DNA from: Hypericum androsaemum
Taxonomy: Eukaryota > Streptophyta > Magnoliopsida > Malpighiales > Hypericaceae
Length of the DNA: 64,000 nucleotides
Reading direction: 5' to 3'
Assembly: GCA_963995505.1 (NCBI GenBank)
Contig: OZ023181.1
Coordinates: forward strand, 2,951,487-3,015,486
Under the pieces are notes generated by a model, which had not been told where the DNA came from, did no database searches, and worked only from the letters and a program-made list of their open reading frames with translations. Position numbers and translations under genes: made by a program. Shown in pieces: positions 1 through 11,821 of this stretch (positions are counted from its first letter, which is position 1; the number at the start of each line of letters is the position of its first letter).

Positions 1-530
1 TATCTAGTGTGTCAGGTTGATTGATAACTTCGCCCAAATAATTATTGACGTAATATTTTAAACTTTTAACTCGATTATAAATCGAACTTCTCTATTGATT
101 TTCCAATATTGCAAAAAAAAGAAAACAGATTTGATGGTGACCAAAATTCCCTACATTTTCCTTTTAAAAAAAATTCCCTACATCTCAAAGTTAAATTCTA
201 TATACTGCCATCGGTGTGCATTAACTAACCCAATTGCAATTATGGAAATAAATAATGTGAGGATTTAAAATGAATTATTTTTCTAAATAAAACAAAAAAC
301 CTCATCTCCTTACTTCCCTCGCTCACTTTACATGGATCCACGTGTGATACCCACACCTCCTAGATAACAGAATCCAACCCCATCAAACCCAATAACAAGG
401 AGAAGAAATCAGGAGAGTTTTGATCGAGTTTTAAGCGTTAAGAGATTTGAATTATCAGATTTTTAGTTCGAGTAAAAAATATTATTAGCAACAGAAAGAA
501 AGAAGTAGCGGTTACTATAGGTTTTTGGTC
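1..530. other. AT-rich flank downstream of the first gene
   Basis: No coding region, RNA gene or repeat could be supported here. The right part (about 400-530) lies directly 3' of the minus-strand gene ending at 531 and probably includes its 3' UTR. Confidence 0.4.
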
Positions 531-941
531 CTAACCTTGCAAATCGAGGCACTCGGATTCCGTCCTGTCGATGAAGCCGACGACGTAGTTGGGGTCTCCG
601 ATGGATCGGAGCACGTACTGCTTCCGGGAGTTAGGATCCGGGACGATGCAGGCCTGGAGCTCGGCGAGGTCGTCGCCGCGGCGGACGCGGACGAGGATGG
701 AGGTCTCCTTGGCCTTGAACGAGGAGTGGAGGATCTTCTGGACCCCGCTCCGGCCGTTCTTGAAGGGAGCGCGGTAGGATGCGCCGCCGGACGTCGGCGA
801 TCCCAGCCGGAGCTCCTCCACGATGTCCCCCGTTTGGAGCAGGTCGCCGGTCCACTCGTCCGCCTTGGAGGTCCCCTTCAGGCACTCTATGGACAGGACC
901 ACCGTCGTCGTCGAATTGGAGTCCGGGGACTCCATGGGCAT
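531..941 (-). CDS. Uncharacterised plant-specific protein, single exon, 136 aa
   Basis: One uninterrupted GC-rich reading frame stands out from AT-rich surroundings. The protein begins MPMESPDSNS. Its core has ADEWTGDLL, GDIVEELRLGS, a basic AETSILVRVRRG-like stretch (seen as KETSILVRVRRGDDLAELQA) and a C-terminal YVLRSIGDPNYVVGFIDRTE segment. From memory this resembles a small uncharacterised Arabidopsis family (At1g15350-like); no function is known to me. There is no signal peptide or membrane segment. I chose the first ATG (939-941); the second, at 933-935, has a better CCCATGG context and would give 134 aa. The frame stays open upstream to 956 but without another ATG. A TATA-like box lies about 100 nt upstream. 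The gene stands alone; the nearest feature is a transposon from 1879. Confidence 0.75.
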   Translation of the reverse strand: MPMESPDSNSTTTVVLSIECLKGTSKADEWTGDLLQTGDIVEELRLGSPTSGGASYRAPFKNGRSGVQKILHSSFKAKETSILVRVRRGDDLAELQACIVPDPNSRKQYVLRSIGDPNYVVGFIDRTESECLDLQG

Positions 942-1036
942 TTCAGTAATTTCCACCCTCTTCTTTAATATTTGTGTTTAAACTTTAAATATGTTATTTT
1001 CCTCCGGGGAGAAGGAAGAAGTGAAGCGGTTGTACA

Positions 1037-1046
1037 TTATATATAA
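1037..1046 (-). promoter_or_regulatory. TATA-like box of the gene at 531-941
   Basis: On the minus strand the sequence reads TTATATATAA, about 100 nt upstream of the first ATG. This is a plausible distance for a plant TATA box plus a short leader. Confidence 0.5.
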
Positions 1047-1869
1047 GCAATGAGCTCGGAAATTGACAAACTCGGAGTGCGTTTAGAAAAGTCAAAAGTC
1101 GTCATTTTTTGGCCGGAATATTTCCCTTTTATATTTTTATTTTGGCGTTTGATGTTTGTTTTTTTTTCCAGAAGTGGTTTAATTAATATTTTGGTACTTA
1201 TAAAATGATAAGATCTGTTTTTAGAAAATATTTAAAATTATTTGTATTTTAATGTTAATTATAAATAATAATCAATTAATTTAGAAAAAACTTCTGCTGA
1301 CAGGTGTAAAGACGATGGAAAATCTGGGTCAATAATAAATGTTATTATCTATTTTTAAAAACATTGGCAATAATTCACATTGAAAGAAAATACAAAAATC
1401 AACTTTTATTCAAATATGAGATTTGGGTTTAATACGGAAAGCTTTTAATCAACATAGTGATTATATGGGAAGATTAGAGAGAACCGTAAACCTAAAGGGC
1501 GAACCCCTACTATTCGGAAATGTTTGTCGGGAGATGTATGTAACATGGTGTAATTACTATTCCAGTAATAAAATCATCTATTTAAAAAAATATGTAGAAC
1601 ATGTCATTAAAATGTTAAGTTGGACAACGTTATTATACTTTACTTTTATATTAAAACAATAAATATAAGAGGAAAAACCACTCTTAAGAAAAAACCAACA
1701 AATACTGGTCCTTATAATTTTAACAAAAGATCTTGATTAAGATTTGCAAGCAACCTTGGAAATATTTGTCAAATTCTCAAATATCTTACTTGATTCAAAC
1801 TTGGATTTGTCCTATCACCAAAAAAAATTGGATTTATCCGTATACTGTATATCTGAATACTGGGTAATA
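1047..1869. other. Intergenic, no gene seen
   Basis: AT-rich DNA. A 79-codon frame at 1423-1662 (+) has no recognisable domain and no coding bias, so I do not call it. Confidence 0.4.
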
Positions 1870-1878
1870 TAAATAATA

Positions 1879-3314
1879 GGGAAAAGTCCACTTAAGTACC
1901 CTGTGGTATTACCGATTATCACTTGAGTACCCTGTGGTTTAAAATCGATAGAACCGGTCCAACTTTTTCCAATTTTTATCACTTAGGTCCACTCAAGTCC
2001 GGTTCGAGTTTTTTTGCAAAACGCGTCGTTTTGACGCTTATGTGGACTGCCACGTCGTAGTGACCCGGATTAGTCATTGCTGACATGGCGATGGAAAAGT
2101 TCACTTAAGTACCCTGTGGTATCACCGATTATCACTTGAGTACCCTGTGGTTTAAAATCGATAGAACCGGTCCAACTTTTTTCAATTTTTATCACTTAGG
2201 TCCACTCAAGTCCAGTTCGGGATTTTTTTGCAAAATGCGTCGTTTTGACGCTTATGTGGACTGCCACGTCGTAGTGACCCGGATTAGTCATTGCTGACAT
2301 GGCGATGGGTAAATTATCAAATTAGTACTAAATTAATTTATTATTTTTCAAAAAAATCCTTATCCTCCCATCTCTCTTTCTCTCTCTTCTTCCATTCATG
2401 TTCTTCAATCTCCCCATTTTTTCCATCTTCAACCTAACAACAAAATTGGAATCCAACCCGTCCCCTCCGTACAGCCCCCCGCCCCGTCCTCCTCCACGGC
2501 GAGGTCGAGTGCCAACTCCTCCCCGCCATCAACCCCTCTCTGCCGTCACCCACATTTTCTTCCCCAAGAAGTCCATCAAGTCGATGTTCCACTCCCCGCG
2601 CCTTCGCTTCCAGGTGGTTCCCGCGCGGGAGTCCCGAAGCGTGGTGGTGACCGCGGTGGTGCGGGGGCAGAGGCTGGGCGGCTGACGTGGAGGCGTTCAT
2701 GGGGAAGGGAGTGCTGGAGGGCTAGGGCGTGGAAGGAGGAGGAGGAGAGGGAGGAAGAGGCAGGGAGGGGGCTCGGGTCGGGGGCGGACCCGAGAAGAAG
2801 AGAGAGAAAGAGAGATGGGAGGATAAGGATTTTTTTGAAAAATAATAAATTAATTTGGTACTAATTTGATAATTTACCCATCGCCATGTCAACAATGACT
2901 AATCCGGGTCACTACGACGTGGCAGTCCACATAAGCGTCAAAACGACGCATTTTGCAAAAAAATCCTGAACCGGACTTGAGTGGACCTAAGTGATAAAAA
3001 TTAGAAAAAGTCGGACCGGTTCTATCGATTTTAAACCACAGGGTACTCAAGTGATAATCGGTGATACCACAGGGTACTTAAGTAGATTTTTCCCTACCCA
3101 TCGCCATGTCAGCAATGACTAATCCGGATCACTACGACGTGGCAGTCCACATAAGCGTCAAAACGACGCGTTTTGCAAAAAAATTCCGAACCGGACTTGA
3201 GTGGACCTAAGTGATAAAAATTGGAAAAAGTCGGACCGGTTCTATCGATTTTAAACCACAGGGTACTCAAGTGATAATCGGTGATACCACAGGGTACTTA
3301 AGTGGACTTTTCCC
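1879..3314. mobile_element. Mutator-like element with duplicated long TIRs and a GC-rich core
   Basis: The element starts GGGAAAAGTCCACTT and ends with its reverse complement. It is flanked on both sides by the same 9 bp, TAAATAATA (1870-1878 and 3315-3323), the duplication size of the Mutator superfamily. Each arm consists of two tandem copies of a roughly 220-bp unit (from about 1880 and 2092 on the left, mirrored at about 2876-3090 and 3095-3314 on the right). The unit carries motifs such as GTACCCTGTGGT and TGACGCTTATGTGGACTGCC. Between the arms is a GC-rich core (about 2450-2800) with proline/arginine-rich frames on both strands that I cannot assign. No transposase is present, so the element is non-autonomous, and the core may be captured host DNA. 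Confidence 0.85.
2456..2800. other. GC-rich core of the 1879-3314 element, possible captured gene fragment
   Basis: Base composition changes sharply from the AT-rich arms. Frames are open on both strands (2398-2685 +, 2434-2700 -), but neither gives a recognisable protein. The stretch ends in a GGAGGAGGA-type purine run. It is best read as captured or low-complexity sequence inside a non-autonomous transposon, not as a gene. Confidence 0.45.
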
Positions 3315-3545
3315 TAAATAATATGAGGAAAAAATTCTTCATATTCCTTAGAAGTGTATGTTGCGAAATTTCAGAAATGTTATAATTTATATGGGCTCAG
3401 AAGATTCACCAAATGTGGAAAAGTCTGATGGCTGATAATGTATAATTATCTAATGCCGACACAGAAACAAACATTAGGAAGTTTCGATTGCAGTATTTAT
3501 TTATTTACAGATAGCTTCTATTAAATTTCCAAAACTAGTTGGCAC

Positions 3546-4316
3546 GGATTTGGATTCAAGGGAGACTACATAAAAATCATCCTCATGATATGGACTAAAT
3601 ATGAGCCTTTAGATTTGATCAAATTCTTTTTTTATAGATCTGATGGTCAGAATCTATTGAGGGTATTTTCGAGTTTTTGTCCAAACACACTCATTAGGGT
3701 TCCACCATTTTCCTATATAACTCCAAAAAAAAATCATCTCTCTATTTATCCCCCCACCACATCCTCGATTCGCCGCCGACGATTAAGCCCCGTTCGGATA
3801 TTGAAACGCTTCCCTTTGAAAATTACATTACGCTGCCATTTTTTTTTCCAATATCATTGATCTTTTTTTTTATTCCTCTTCGCAGCTTACATTCTAGTTC
3901 GAGAAGATGAAACCAATATCATAGTAAAATGAAATCAATATCCGAGAAGATGAAAACCAATATCACGGTGGAATGAAACCAATATCATAGTAGAATGAAA
4001 CCAATATCCGAGAAGATGAAAACCAATATCACGGTGGAATGAAACCAATATCCGAGAAGATGGAAACCAATATCATAGTAGAATGAAACCAATATCATAG
4101 TACAATGAAATCAATAACATAGAAGATGGAAACCAATATCATAGTAGAATGAAACCAATAGCCTAGAAGATGGAAACCAATATCCGAGAAAATGGAAACC
4201 AATATTCCCATACTTGTATTTCCATAAATTATATTATTTTGCTGATATTTTTTTTAATTATTTTAATTATTATATTTTCAGTGGAGATTACCCATGTTCC
4301 GACTGAATTTGAACCC
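3546..4316 (+). mobile_element. Mutator-like family member A (with 22-bp minisatellite)
   Basis: Terminal sequences GGATTTGGATTCA... and ...TGAATTTGAACCC form an imperfect inverted repeat of about 21 bp. The 9-bp duplication AGTTGGCAC is exact (3537-3545 and 4317-4325). The first 200 bp are shared with two other copies in the window (20098-21139 reversed, 30187-31518). They include a frame (from 3585) that looks conserved only because the DNA is repeated. The second half is a minisatellite. This copy has the shortest interior and no obvious captured fragment. Confidence 0.85.
3898..4208 (+). repeat. 22-bp minisatellite inside family member A
   Basis: Degenerate tandem units of the form GAAACCAATATCATAGTAGAAT, with variants ending in CCGAGAAGATG or CACGGTGG. 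The same array type occurs in the two related elements. It has no spacer structure and is not a CRISPR array. Confidence 0.85.
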
Positions 4317-4325
4317 AGTTGGCAC

Positions 4326-5717
4326 ATGTGGGTTCCCTTCCGTCAGATCATATAAATACAAAGCGACACAAAATACAGACGCCGAAAAAGGATCCTTCTT
4401 CCTCGTAAAAATGAATAATAATGTTTTCGAAATCATTAAGTACACGTGTTTTTATTAGACCAAATTATTAATTTTGATATGAACCGATACGATCACTAAT
4501 TTTCTGACGATTAATAATCAATAACACTTGACAAAACAAAACCTTATCAAACTAATCAATGTTTACGCTAAAGAAAATTCGGATTTGAAACGACATGTTT
4601 ATTCTTTTTTTCCAATAAATAATTTCCAATTAAACTAGTTTTATAAGTAAACATATTGACTACTTCAACTAACTTAAATTAAAAGTTTATTTTTAGGTCG
4701 GTTTAGCTATTTAGCTTGGTGCTATATAGGGTGAAATCAAAACGCTAAGATATTTTTTTTATCGAAGTATTTTTTGTCGCAATTTTTTTCATAAATTTTA
4801 CCGTCTTAGTATTTTGACGAGATCAACAATTAAAACCTCGAAAAATTAGATTCCGCACTATTAAATTGCGTATAACATGATATGTTCTACATATTAAATT
4901 GCGTCACTCAAGGATCACTATTAAAGTTCTTCTTAATATGATAATCCAGATCCAACGATTGGTTTTGGTACAAGACCTGGTTCCCGAGTCAAATATTTTC
5001 TGCACCATGCGTAGCTGAAGTCAATCAACTTTCAAAAATTTAATTTAATTGGTGGGGACAAAATATGCTCTAAGTGTCAAGTCTGCCTCCAAAATTTATT
5101 AGCACACCTGAGTAATAAATAGACTTGCTCTATATTTATATTGTTTGATAAAAAAATTTAGATTGGTACTGTTAGGTCCCTTTACTATGAAAAAATACAA
5201 AATATATATTTAATAGTTCAATTATGTGGGTTTCTCCGGTTCTAATATAAATCTTTAAAACAATTCTATCAACCAATATTAAATAAACCAGAATAGTGAA
5301 ATTTAAGCAAAAAGATCAAAAAATATTACCCTTGCATTATTGATTACTGGATCAAATATTGAAGAACATATTAAAAGAGATAGTACGGACTAAAAGAATA
5401 ATAATTTGAATTTGATAGTATACTTTGTTCGACTACATCTGAAGCCCAAAAATATGTATTCCAAAAGAATCTACTTTCTTTTTACCAAAAAAAAAAGAAT
5501 ATACTTTCTGAAAAAATAATTACATTATGACATAATAGTCAAAGATAGCTGCCAGTAATGTACTAAAGAAATCACCAATATCCCTGAACATTCCTTTCAC
5601 AGAATACATTATTGCTTGTTAGAAAGACAATAGGGAAATAATCATCATTTTTTTTATTTATAGCCGCATTCAGCCAAACTCAAACATCACAATCATAAAC
5701 CAACAAATACTTGGCTA
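4326..5717. other. Intergenic, no gene seen
   Basis: AT-rich sequence without a supportable gene, RNA or defined element on either strand. Confidence 0.4.
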
Positions 5718-7079
5718 ATTTTTCAAAAGGGGATTATTTCCCCGACAATTCCCTGAATGGGGTTCTCGGGAAATATTTTCCTTGTCTGGGGTCGAGCACG
5801 AAAATGCTCCACCAGGAGTATTTTAGTTTGCACGAAACCGCTGCCCCGCCAGCGTTTTCTATTGAAATCGCTCAAATTGGAGCGTTTTCAGTCTAGCTGA
5901 GCTCGAGCGGCTCGGCTGACCCAAAATCACTGAGCTGACCAAAAACTGACCGGGGGCATTTTCGAGCTGACCAAAAACCGCTCCACTCGAAGCATTTTCG
6001 AGCTAACCAAAAATGACAAAAAATGAGCTTGACCAAAAACCGCTCCACCCGACCAAAAATCGAGCTGGCCAAAAATCGCTCCACCCAAGCGTTTTCAACT
6101 GACCAAAAACCGCTCCACCCGAAGCATTTTCATCTCACCAAAAACTCCCCCCGGAGCATTTTTGAGCTTTGAGTTTCGATTCATATTTTAATAAAAATTA
6201 GAATTGGGCATTTTCGGTTTGACTCAGTGAGGATTCGATATTGCACGTTTCCGGTTTGACATCCCAATTTAAAAATATGGAAGACATGAGTGTCGATCTC
6301 TAGTGCCACATTTTGGCGTCTGTTTCCATAAAATTGTAAAAGTTAGCTTCGGAGTGCATTTTTTTCAACATCAGAAACGCTCCACCTTGGGCGATTTCTA
6401 TTTCGGTTATACACTGTTTGGGTAAAACGAAAACGCCCCACTTAGGGCATTTTTGATTTCGTTTTTAGCTTCTACCTTGTTATTTTTTTTAGCTTCGATT
6501 GATTTAATATTTTTCAGCTTGTTATCTCAATTACATGTCGTTTGATTGTTTTTGTAGCTTTTTGTAGCTTTGTTTTTGTTATTTAGCTTGTTATCTAATA
6601 ATTGCATCATTCACTAAATTGATGTAAAGATTTGTAAATATAATGTTTTCTATTGCTCAGTTTGTCTGTAACGATGTGGATTAAATTGCTCGAAAACTCT
6701 CACGGTGTATTTTTTGATCGGATCGAAAACGCTCCCGGTTGAGCGGTTTTGGGTCAGCTTGGAGCGAAGCAGTTTTGGGTCAGCTCGAAAATGCTCCAAG
6801 CTCAGCAGTTTTTGGTCACCTCGAAAATGCTCACGCTGTAGCGGTTTTGGGTCAGCCGAGCCGAGCCCCTCTGAAAATCTCCACCACGTGGCGAGCTCAG
6901 CTAGACTGAAAACGCTCCAATTGGAGCGATTTCATTAGAAAACGCTGGCGGGATAGCGGTTTCGTGCAAACTAAAATTTTCCTGGGGGAGCATTTTCGTG
7001 CTCGACTCCAGACAAGAAAAATATTTCCGAGAACCCCATTCAGAAAATTATCGGGGAAATAAACCCCCTTTTGGAAATG
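5718..7079. mobile_element. Long-TIR foldback-like element rich in AAAACGCTCC repeats
   Basis: About 190 bp at the left (5718-5905) are mirrored at the right (about 6890-7079). Shared motifs include CAAAAGGGG, TTTCCCCGA, GGGGTTCTCGG, TCGAGCACGAAAATGCTCC and AAAACGCTCCAATTGGAGCG. The interior has many degenerate copies of GACCAAAAACCGCTCCAC / AAAACGCTCC in both orientations. Short frames (5893-6084 -, 6705-6938 +) simply translate these repeats. I could not find a convincing target-site duplication, so the limits are approximate within about 10 bp. No transposase is visible. Confidence 0.65.
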
Positions 7080-7999
7080 TCCAAAACAATTTCACATCCA
7101 AAAATAAAGTTTTCCTAGTTTAAGTAAGTCTCGATTTCGAACTATTCTAAACATAACCGTGTTAAATATGCCAACAATTGATTATCATGTTGAACTCGAA
7201 CCCAAATTAGTCGGTCCAGTGAATATCCAGATGCTAGGTGATTTGTAAAAAAAATCTAAATCAAATGGAAAAATGCTATCATAGTAATCTTCTTGCCTCC
7301 ATTTTTTTAGGAAAAGGAGTTGTAATTTATTTTTTTAGGAAAATGCTATCATGGTAATCTTCTTGTCAAGGGACTGAATTTCCTTCATCAATGTCTAAAA
7401 CTTAATTTTGCGAACACCGATAAAAAAATTGTTCGTGTTGAAACTTCGAATTAGTCATTATCCAAAGATAAAATAATTAAGCTGAACATTATTAATAATT
7501 AATAGTAAACCTATTCACCGGACAGCAAAGATGCAGTTTGTACTTGGTTGACAAAGATGGCTCTGTTTTATGCAAAAAATTGCTTCCTAGTTGACCAAGA
7601 AATTAGAAAATAAAATTTTCCTCAAGTTTGATTGGTGAGTGGGTTACACAATGAGAGTTAGTGGAGACTTGGCCCAATCAAAATTTCAACTAATTATCAC
7701 TTTTTAGCCTACCATTCTGACCAGACTATTTACTAACCGGCTATCTTAATAACGTGTGTCTTATTTTAATTTGATATGCAAATCGTGTAATAAAAAAGTC
7801 TAAATCTTTAGACCCCTGCAAGATGAACTTTTTTGTTATGGTTATTCTATAACTAAGATTTAATATGCTCGATTTTATTGAGTGGTAATTTTATGATGGT
7901 CATGTTTATTTTCTCTTCAAAATTTTATTAAAAAATTAGTGGTTATGAAAAGATTAACATAAAACTATTTCTAGCACCGACTCTAGTCTGTCTTTCAAA
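7080..7999. other. Intergenic, no gene seen
   Basis: AT-rich DNA with no supportable gene or element. Confidence 0.4.
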
Positions 8000-8972
8000 A
8001 AAAGTTGGGTAAAATAGTGAGAGGTCGCTGTTGTTTGAAAAAATTAACTAATTAGGACATCCTATTATTACTTAATCCCTGATATTTAAGAAATCAATTG
8101 ATTAGTCCCTAGACCTACATTGAAGACAGAGATATCATTTAAAATATAAAAAATACCCTTAGTTCTATCAAAATATTACAGCGTTGCCATTTAACTCTTC
8201 TCTTTCTATCTTAGATCACCGCCACGAGGCACCATCTAACTTTTCTTTCTATCTCCAGACCACCACCACCACCGTAGGAACTGCAACCATCATCACACAA
8301 ACAAAGGCCACCGAGAAATTGCAAGTGTAAGGTAGTTGTGATTTCGACAAGGAGCAAAGCAAATCAACCCAAAATTGGATCTTGAAATATTCAAGTGGCC
8401 AGGAGGGGCTGGCGTTCCCCGATCGAGCTTAATCCCTTAAGTGGTTTTTCACGTCGCCGCCAATAACCAAGATCTATGTCCGACCTTACTCCTCATATCA
8501 TCTCTCTTTATTTGCTCCGTACAAGGACAAGGGTCGTCGTTCCTCGACTTGGGCATCGTCGACTCCCTCAAGCACCTCTCTCCTCCTAACCCAGTCTTCC
8601 AGTCCCCGTACGACATTGTCGAGCTCCTGGGCGAGGGATCAGTGGAGCTTGAAGCTGGCGCGGGCGAGGGAAGTAAGCGACCACCGTTGCATTAGCACAC
8701 CTATGACTTTCTCGCCGGAGACGGCCACTCGTTCAGGTCTTTTCACACGGTGTCCATCGGCGGTGACGTGAAGCAACGGCAGACAAGTGGGAGTTAAAGC
8801 CAGGGATAAAATCGGAATTCAGAAAAAAATTGAGTAGGAAATTAGTGGGAAAAATGATGTAGGGACTAACAAGTTATTTTTCAATTATGAGGGACTAACT
8901 AATACTTGTTTGTCCTTATTTATTAATTTTTTCAAACATCAGGGACTTATGACTATTTTATCCAAATTTTTT
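8000..8972. mobile_element. TIR element with possible captured coding fragment
   Basis: The left end (from about 8000: GTTGGGTAAAATAGT ... GTTTGAAAAAATTAA ... TTAGTCCCTAGACC) is mirrored at the right end (ending ACTATTTTATCCAAA, with TTAATTTTTTCAAACATCAGGGAC and AGTCCCTA-type motifs inside). The interior is GC-richer and holds an 84-codon frame at 8441-8695 (+). That frame has a hydrophobic start (LLLISSLFICSVQG) and an acidic end, and I do not recognise it. The terminal duplication is not clear. It looks like a non-autonomous DNA transposon carrying foreign sequence. Confidence 0.55.
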
Positions 8973-10204
8973 TTAGATAGATTGTAATTTAAACCATTAC
9001 CATGGCATTATTATTAATTTATTATTATGATTATCCTCCGAAGCCCGAGTAAATTAACGCTATTGTTTTTATCGCTCCCGGAAAGGGGCTCCACAACTTT
9101 ATTCTTTGGGAAAATTATTGTCGGCCTTCTGGGATTTGTCTAAATTACTATTTTAACTCCTTCTGTTTCGAAACCTAAATTTTGGTCCTCTTAGTTTGCT
9201 TTTATTGAACTCTAAGACTTTTTGCTAATGTTATCCGGTTAACATAATTTTAAAATGACTTTTTTACCCTTCTAATAAAAAAAATAACTCTTTCAAACAA
9301 CCCAACACCGATTCCATCTCTGACTCCGTCCCTAACTTTGTTTGCGTCTCAGGTCCCCGGCTTCGTCTGCTCGCCAAACAACCCAACAACAACTCCATCT
9401 CTGACTTCGTCTGGAGTAGTGGCGGCGATGGCAATGGAGCGGAAATCAATTAGAAGACCCAAGAACCACTAAACAAAGAACACAGGCACTGACCTCTCGG
9501 CGAGCCGGACGACACAGTCCCGGCTCCCCCTTCGCCGTCGCCGGTGGAGATCACGAGATTCCTCTGAGCAGAAGCCATATATGAAAAAAAAATTATGTAC
9601 GAGTTCGATCGAAGAAAAGGGTTTTGTGTGAGATTTGATAATATGGGAAGAGGGATTTATTGATATCCCCCTCGTAATTAATTGTGTGAGGCTAAGAAAA
9701 TTTTAATGGATAAATCCAAACAAGTGGTGGTCTATGATTGTAGCTAATTTGTCAATTTTGTAACGAACCGAATGTCGTGGTCTATGATTTTCGATGGTGA
9801 TGGCTTCCAATTGTCTTTTTGCTTGGACATATGGACATGGTGAAGAAGAGAGGTAAGTTTCAGCACCGTACACTTCAATGTGGGCAGTCAACCGTATTTG
9901 CTTGCATTTAATGTCATGAGTATCTAATTTAGAATTCAAAAACATCAATTTTTTTAAATCACCTATTACCATGACACCTATTAAACTGTTGATCCAAGTT
10001 TGAAATAATCGAACTTTTTAATCAATGCAAAAAATTTCAACAAATTTTTAGCAGTACTATATTCTAATATCACAAATTCGTGGTAATAGAAAGGACAATA
10101 GATAGGCAAAAGGTTAATTACAAAAGTCAAACTCCGAACTCTAGCAGCTCCATGCTTTTTCACTTTACGAGAGTTGGACAAAGTATTAGTAGCTTCAATT
10201 CGGG
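8973..10204. other. Intergenic, no gene seen
   Basis: AT-rich except for about 9300-9560, a GC-richer patch with two imperfect copies of CAACCCAACA...CTCCATCTCTGAC. No gene or bounded element can be supported. Confidence 0.4.
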
Positions 10205-10670
10205 ATTTTTTCTTAAATAGGTAAAAAAGTTACATATTTTTCTAAAATAGACAAAAATATATACATATTTTTTAAATAGGTTTAAAAAATAATTAAAATA
10301 TTAAAATAAGAAAGTGGCAGGCGGTGCCACATTGAAATAATAAACTTATTTTAAAATTATTTTTCAGACATATATTAAATTTAATCGTTGTATCTTAAAT
10401 TTATCACAATACTAAATGATCTAAATTTATCGATATATTATTAGTATATTAACAATGATTAAATTCATCGATAAATATTTATTTCTATCCGCATTAGTCT
10501 AAAATAATATATATCAATAAATGTAACCGTTGTACCATAAATTTATTCCAATACTAAATGATCAAACTCGGCAAATCGTTATATATTAGTATATTAGTAT
10601 AATGACAATGTTTAAATTTTTTATCGTAAATTCGGTATCGATAAATTTACGTTGTATCGTAAATTCGGTC

Positions 10671-11404
10671 AAGGTTGTTAGGATCTAGAGTTAACTCATG
10701 GGATCTTAGGGTTTTACGATTCACCATGGGCAAAACGAGTCAGAGCCTGTGCAAGATCAGGAGTCGAGCGGGATCGGTAGGATCTGAGTGATAACTCATG
10801 AGATCCTGAGATCTACGAGTTGGATAAGGGATTATTCTTCATTTAATATTTTAATAATATTTGTTATCCGGATAACTATACTTTTTTTACTGTGTAGACC
10901 AAAATACAAAATTCTACTATACTTTGATTAATATTTGTTATTCGAATAACTATTGATCGACTAAAATGCTTAAAATGACACGATTGGTAATTGTTGAGCC
11001 CAAAAATTAATAATCAAATTTATATTAATTAATATCTCTGAAATTAATAATTTTAGAGTTGTTTAAATTCATATTTTCATCCTACAATTTTTTTGCCACT
11101 TATTTCTTTTACATCAATTTTGATGTTTATTTTATTTTCTTTATTGCTCATCAAACCACATTATGTAACCTATAGATATGTAGTAGATTACCATTAAAAA
11201 ATCTATTGAACTGATATTTTTGTGTGTAAATTTATGAAGAAAAACTGGTCATTAGTGAAAAAAGTTTATGGAAAGATTATTAATCTTAGTTATTTTTATA
11301 ATTTTATCTATTTGGTGGATCTTACGATCCGTGTTACGATCCTACGATCTACGCTTTCTCTATGCCCAAACGATCTTTAGTGGGATTCCGATTTTGACAA
11401 CCTT
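10671..11404 (+). mobile_element. TIR element D1 (AAGGTTGT family)
   Basis: The element starts AAGGTTGTTAGGATC and ends GATTTTGACAACCTT, an imperfect inverted repeat. The flanks are near-identical 10-mers (AAATTCGGTC, GAATTCGGTA; 8 of 10 match), suggesting a 9-10 bp duplication and thus a Mutator-like element. Subterminal blocks are rich in GATCCTACGATC / GATCTACG motifs. A second copy in reverse orientation is at 28744-29992. No protein is encoded. Confidence 0.7.
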
Positions 11405-11799
11405 GAATTCGGTATCGTTTTTTGAAAGATACCAATATAATTTGATATTATTGTATCATAAATTTAATATACTAATATAATTTAATCATTGTCATTATAC
11501 TAATATAATATATCGATAAATTCAGATGATTTAGTACTGGGATAAATTTACGATATAACAATTAAATTTATCGATATATATAAATTCAGATCATTCTATG
11601 ACCAAATAATTTTTTTATTCCTAAATTTATTGATATCTATTATTTTAGAATAATGCGAGTAGAGATAAATATTTATCCATGAATTTAGACGATTATATAT
11701 TGATAATTTTAGGGATAAATTTATGATACAATGATTAAATTCGGTGTCGATAAATTTTTATTTCAAATAAAATAATAAAAAAATTATATAATTTTTTCC

Positions 11800-11821
11800 A
11801 ATATATATATATATATATATT
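11800..11821. repeat. (AT)n microsatellite
   Basis: An uninterrupted run of about eleven AT units. Confidence 0.9.

Noticed and set aside
525..968. 147-codon plus-strand frame opposite the first gene
   Set aside because: Antisense shadow of the GC-rich minus-strand gene, which shows family-like motifs; the plus frame does not.
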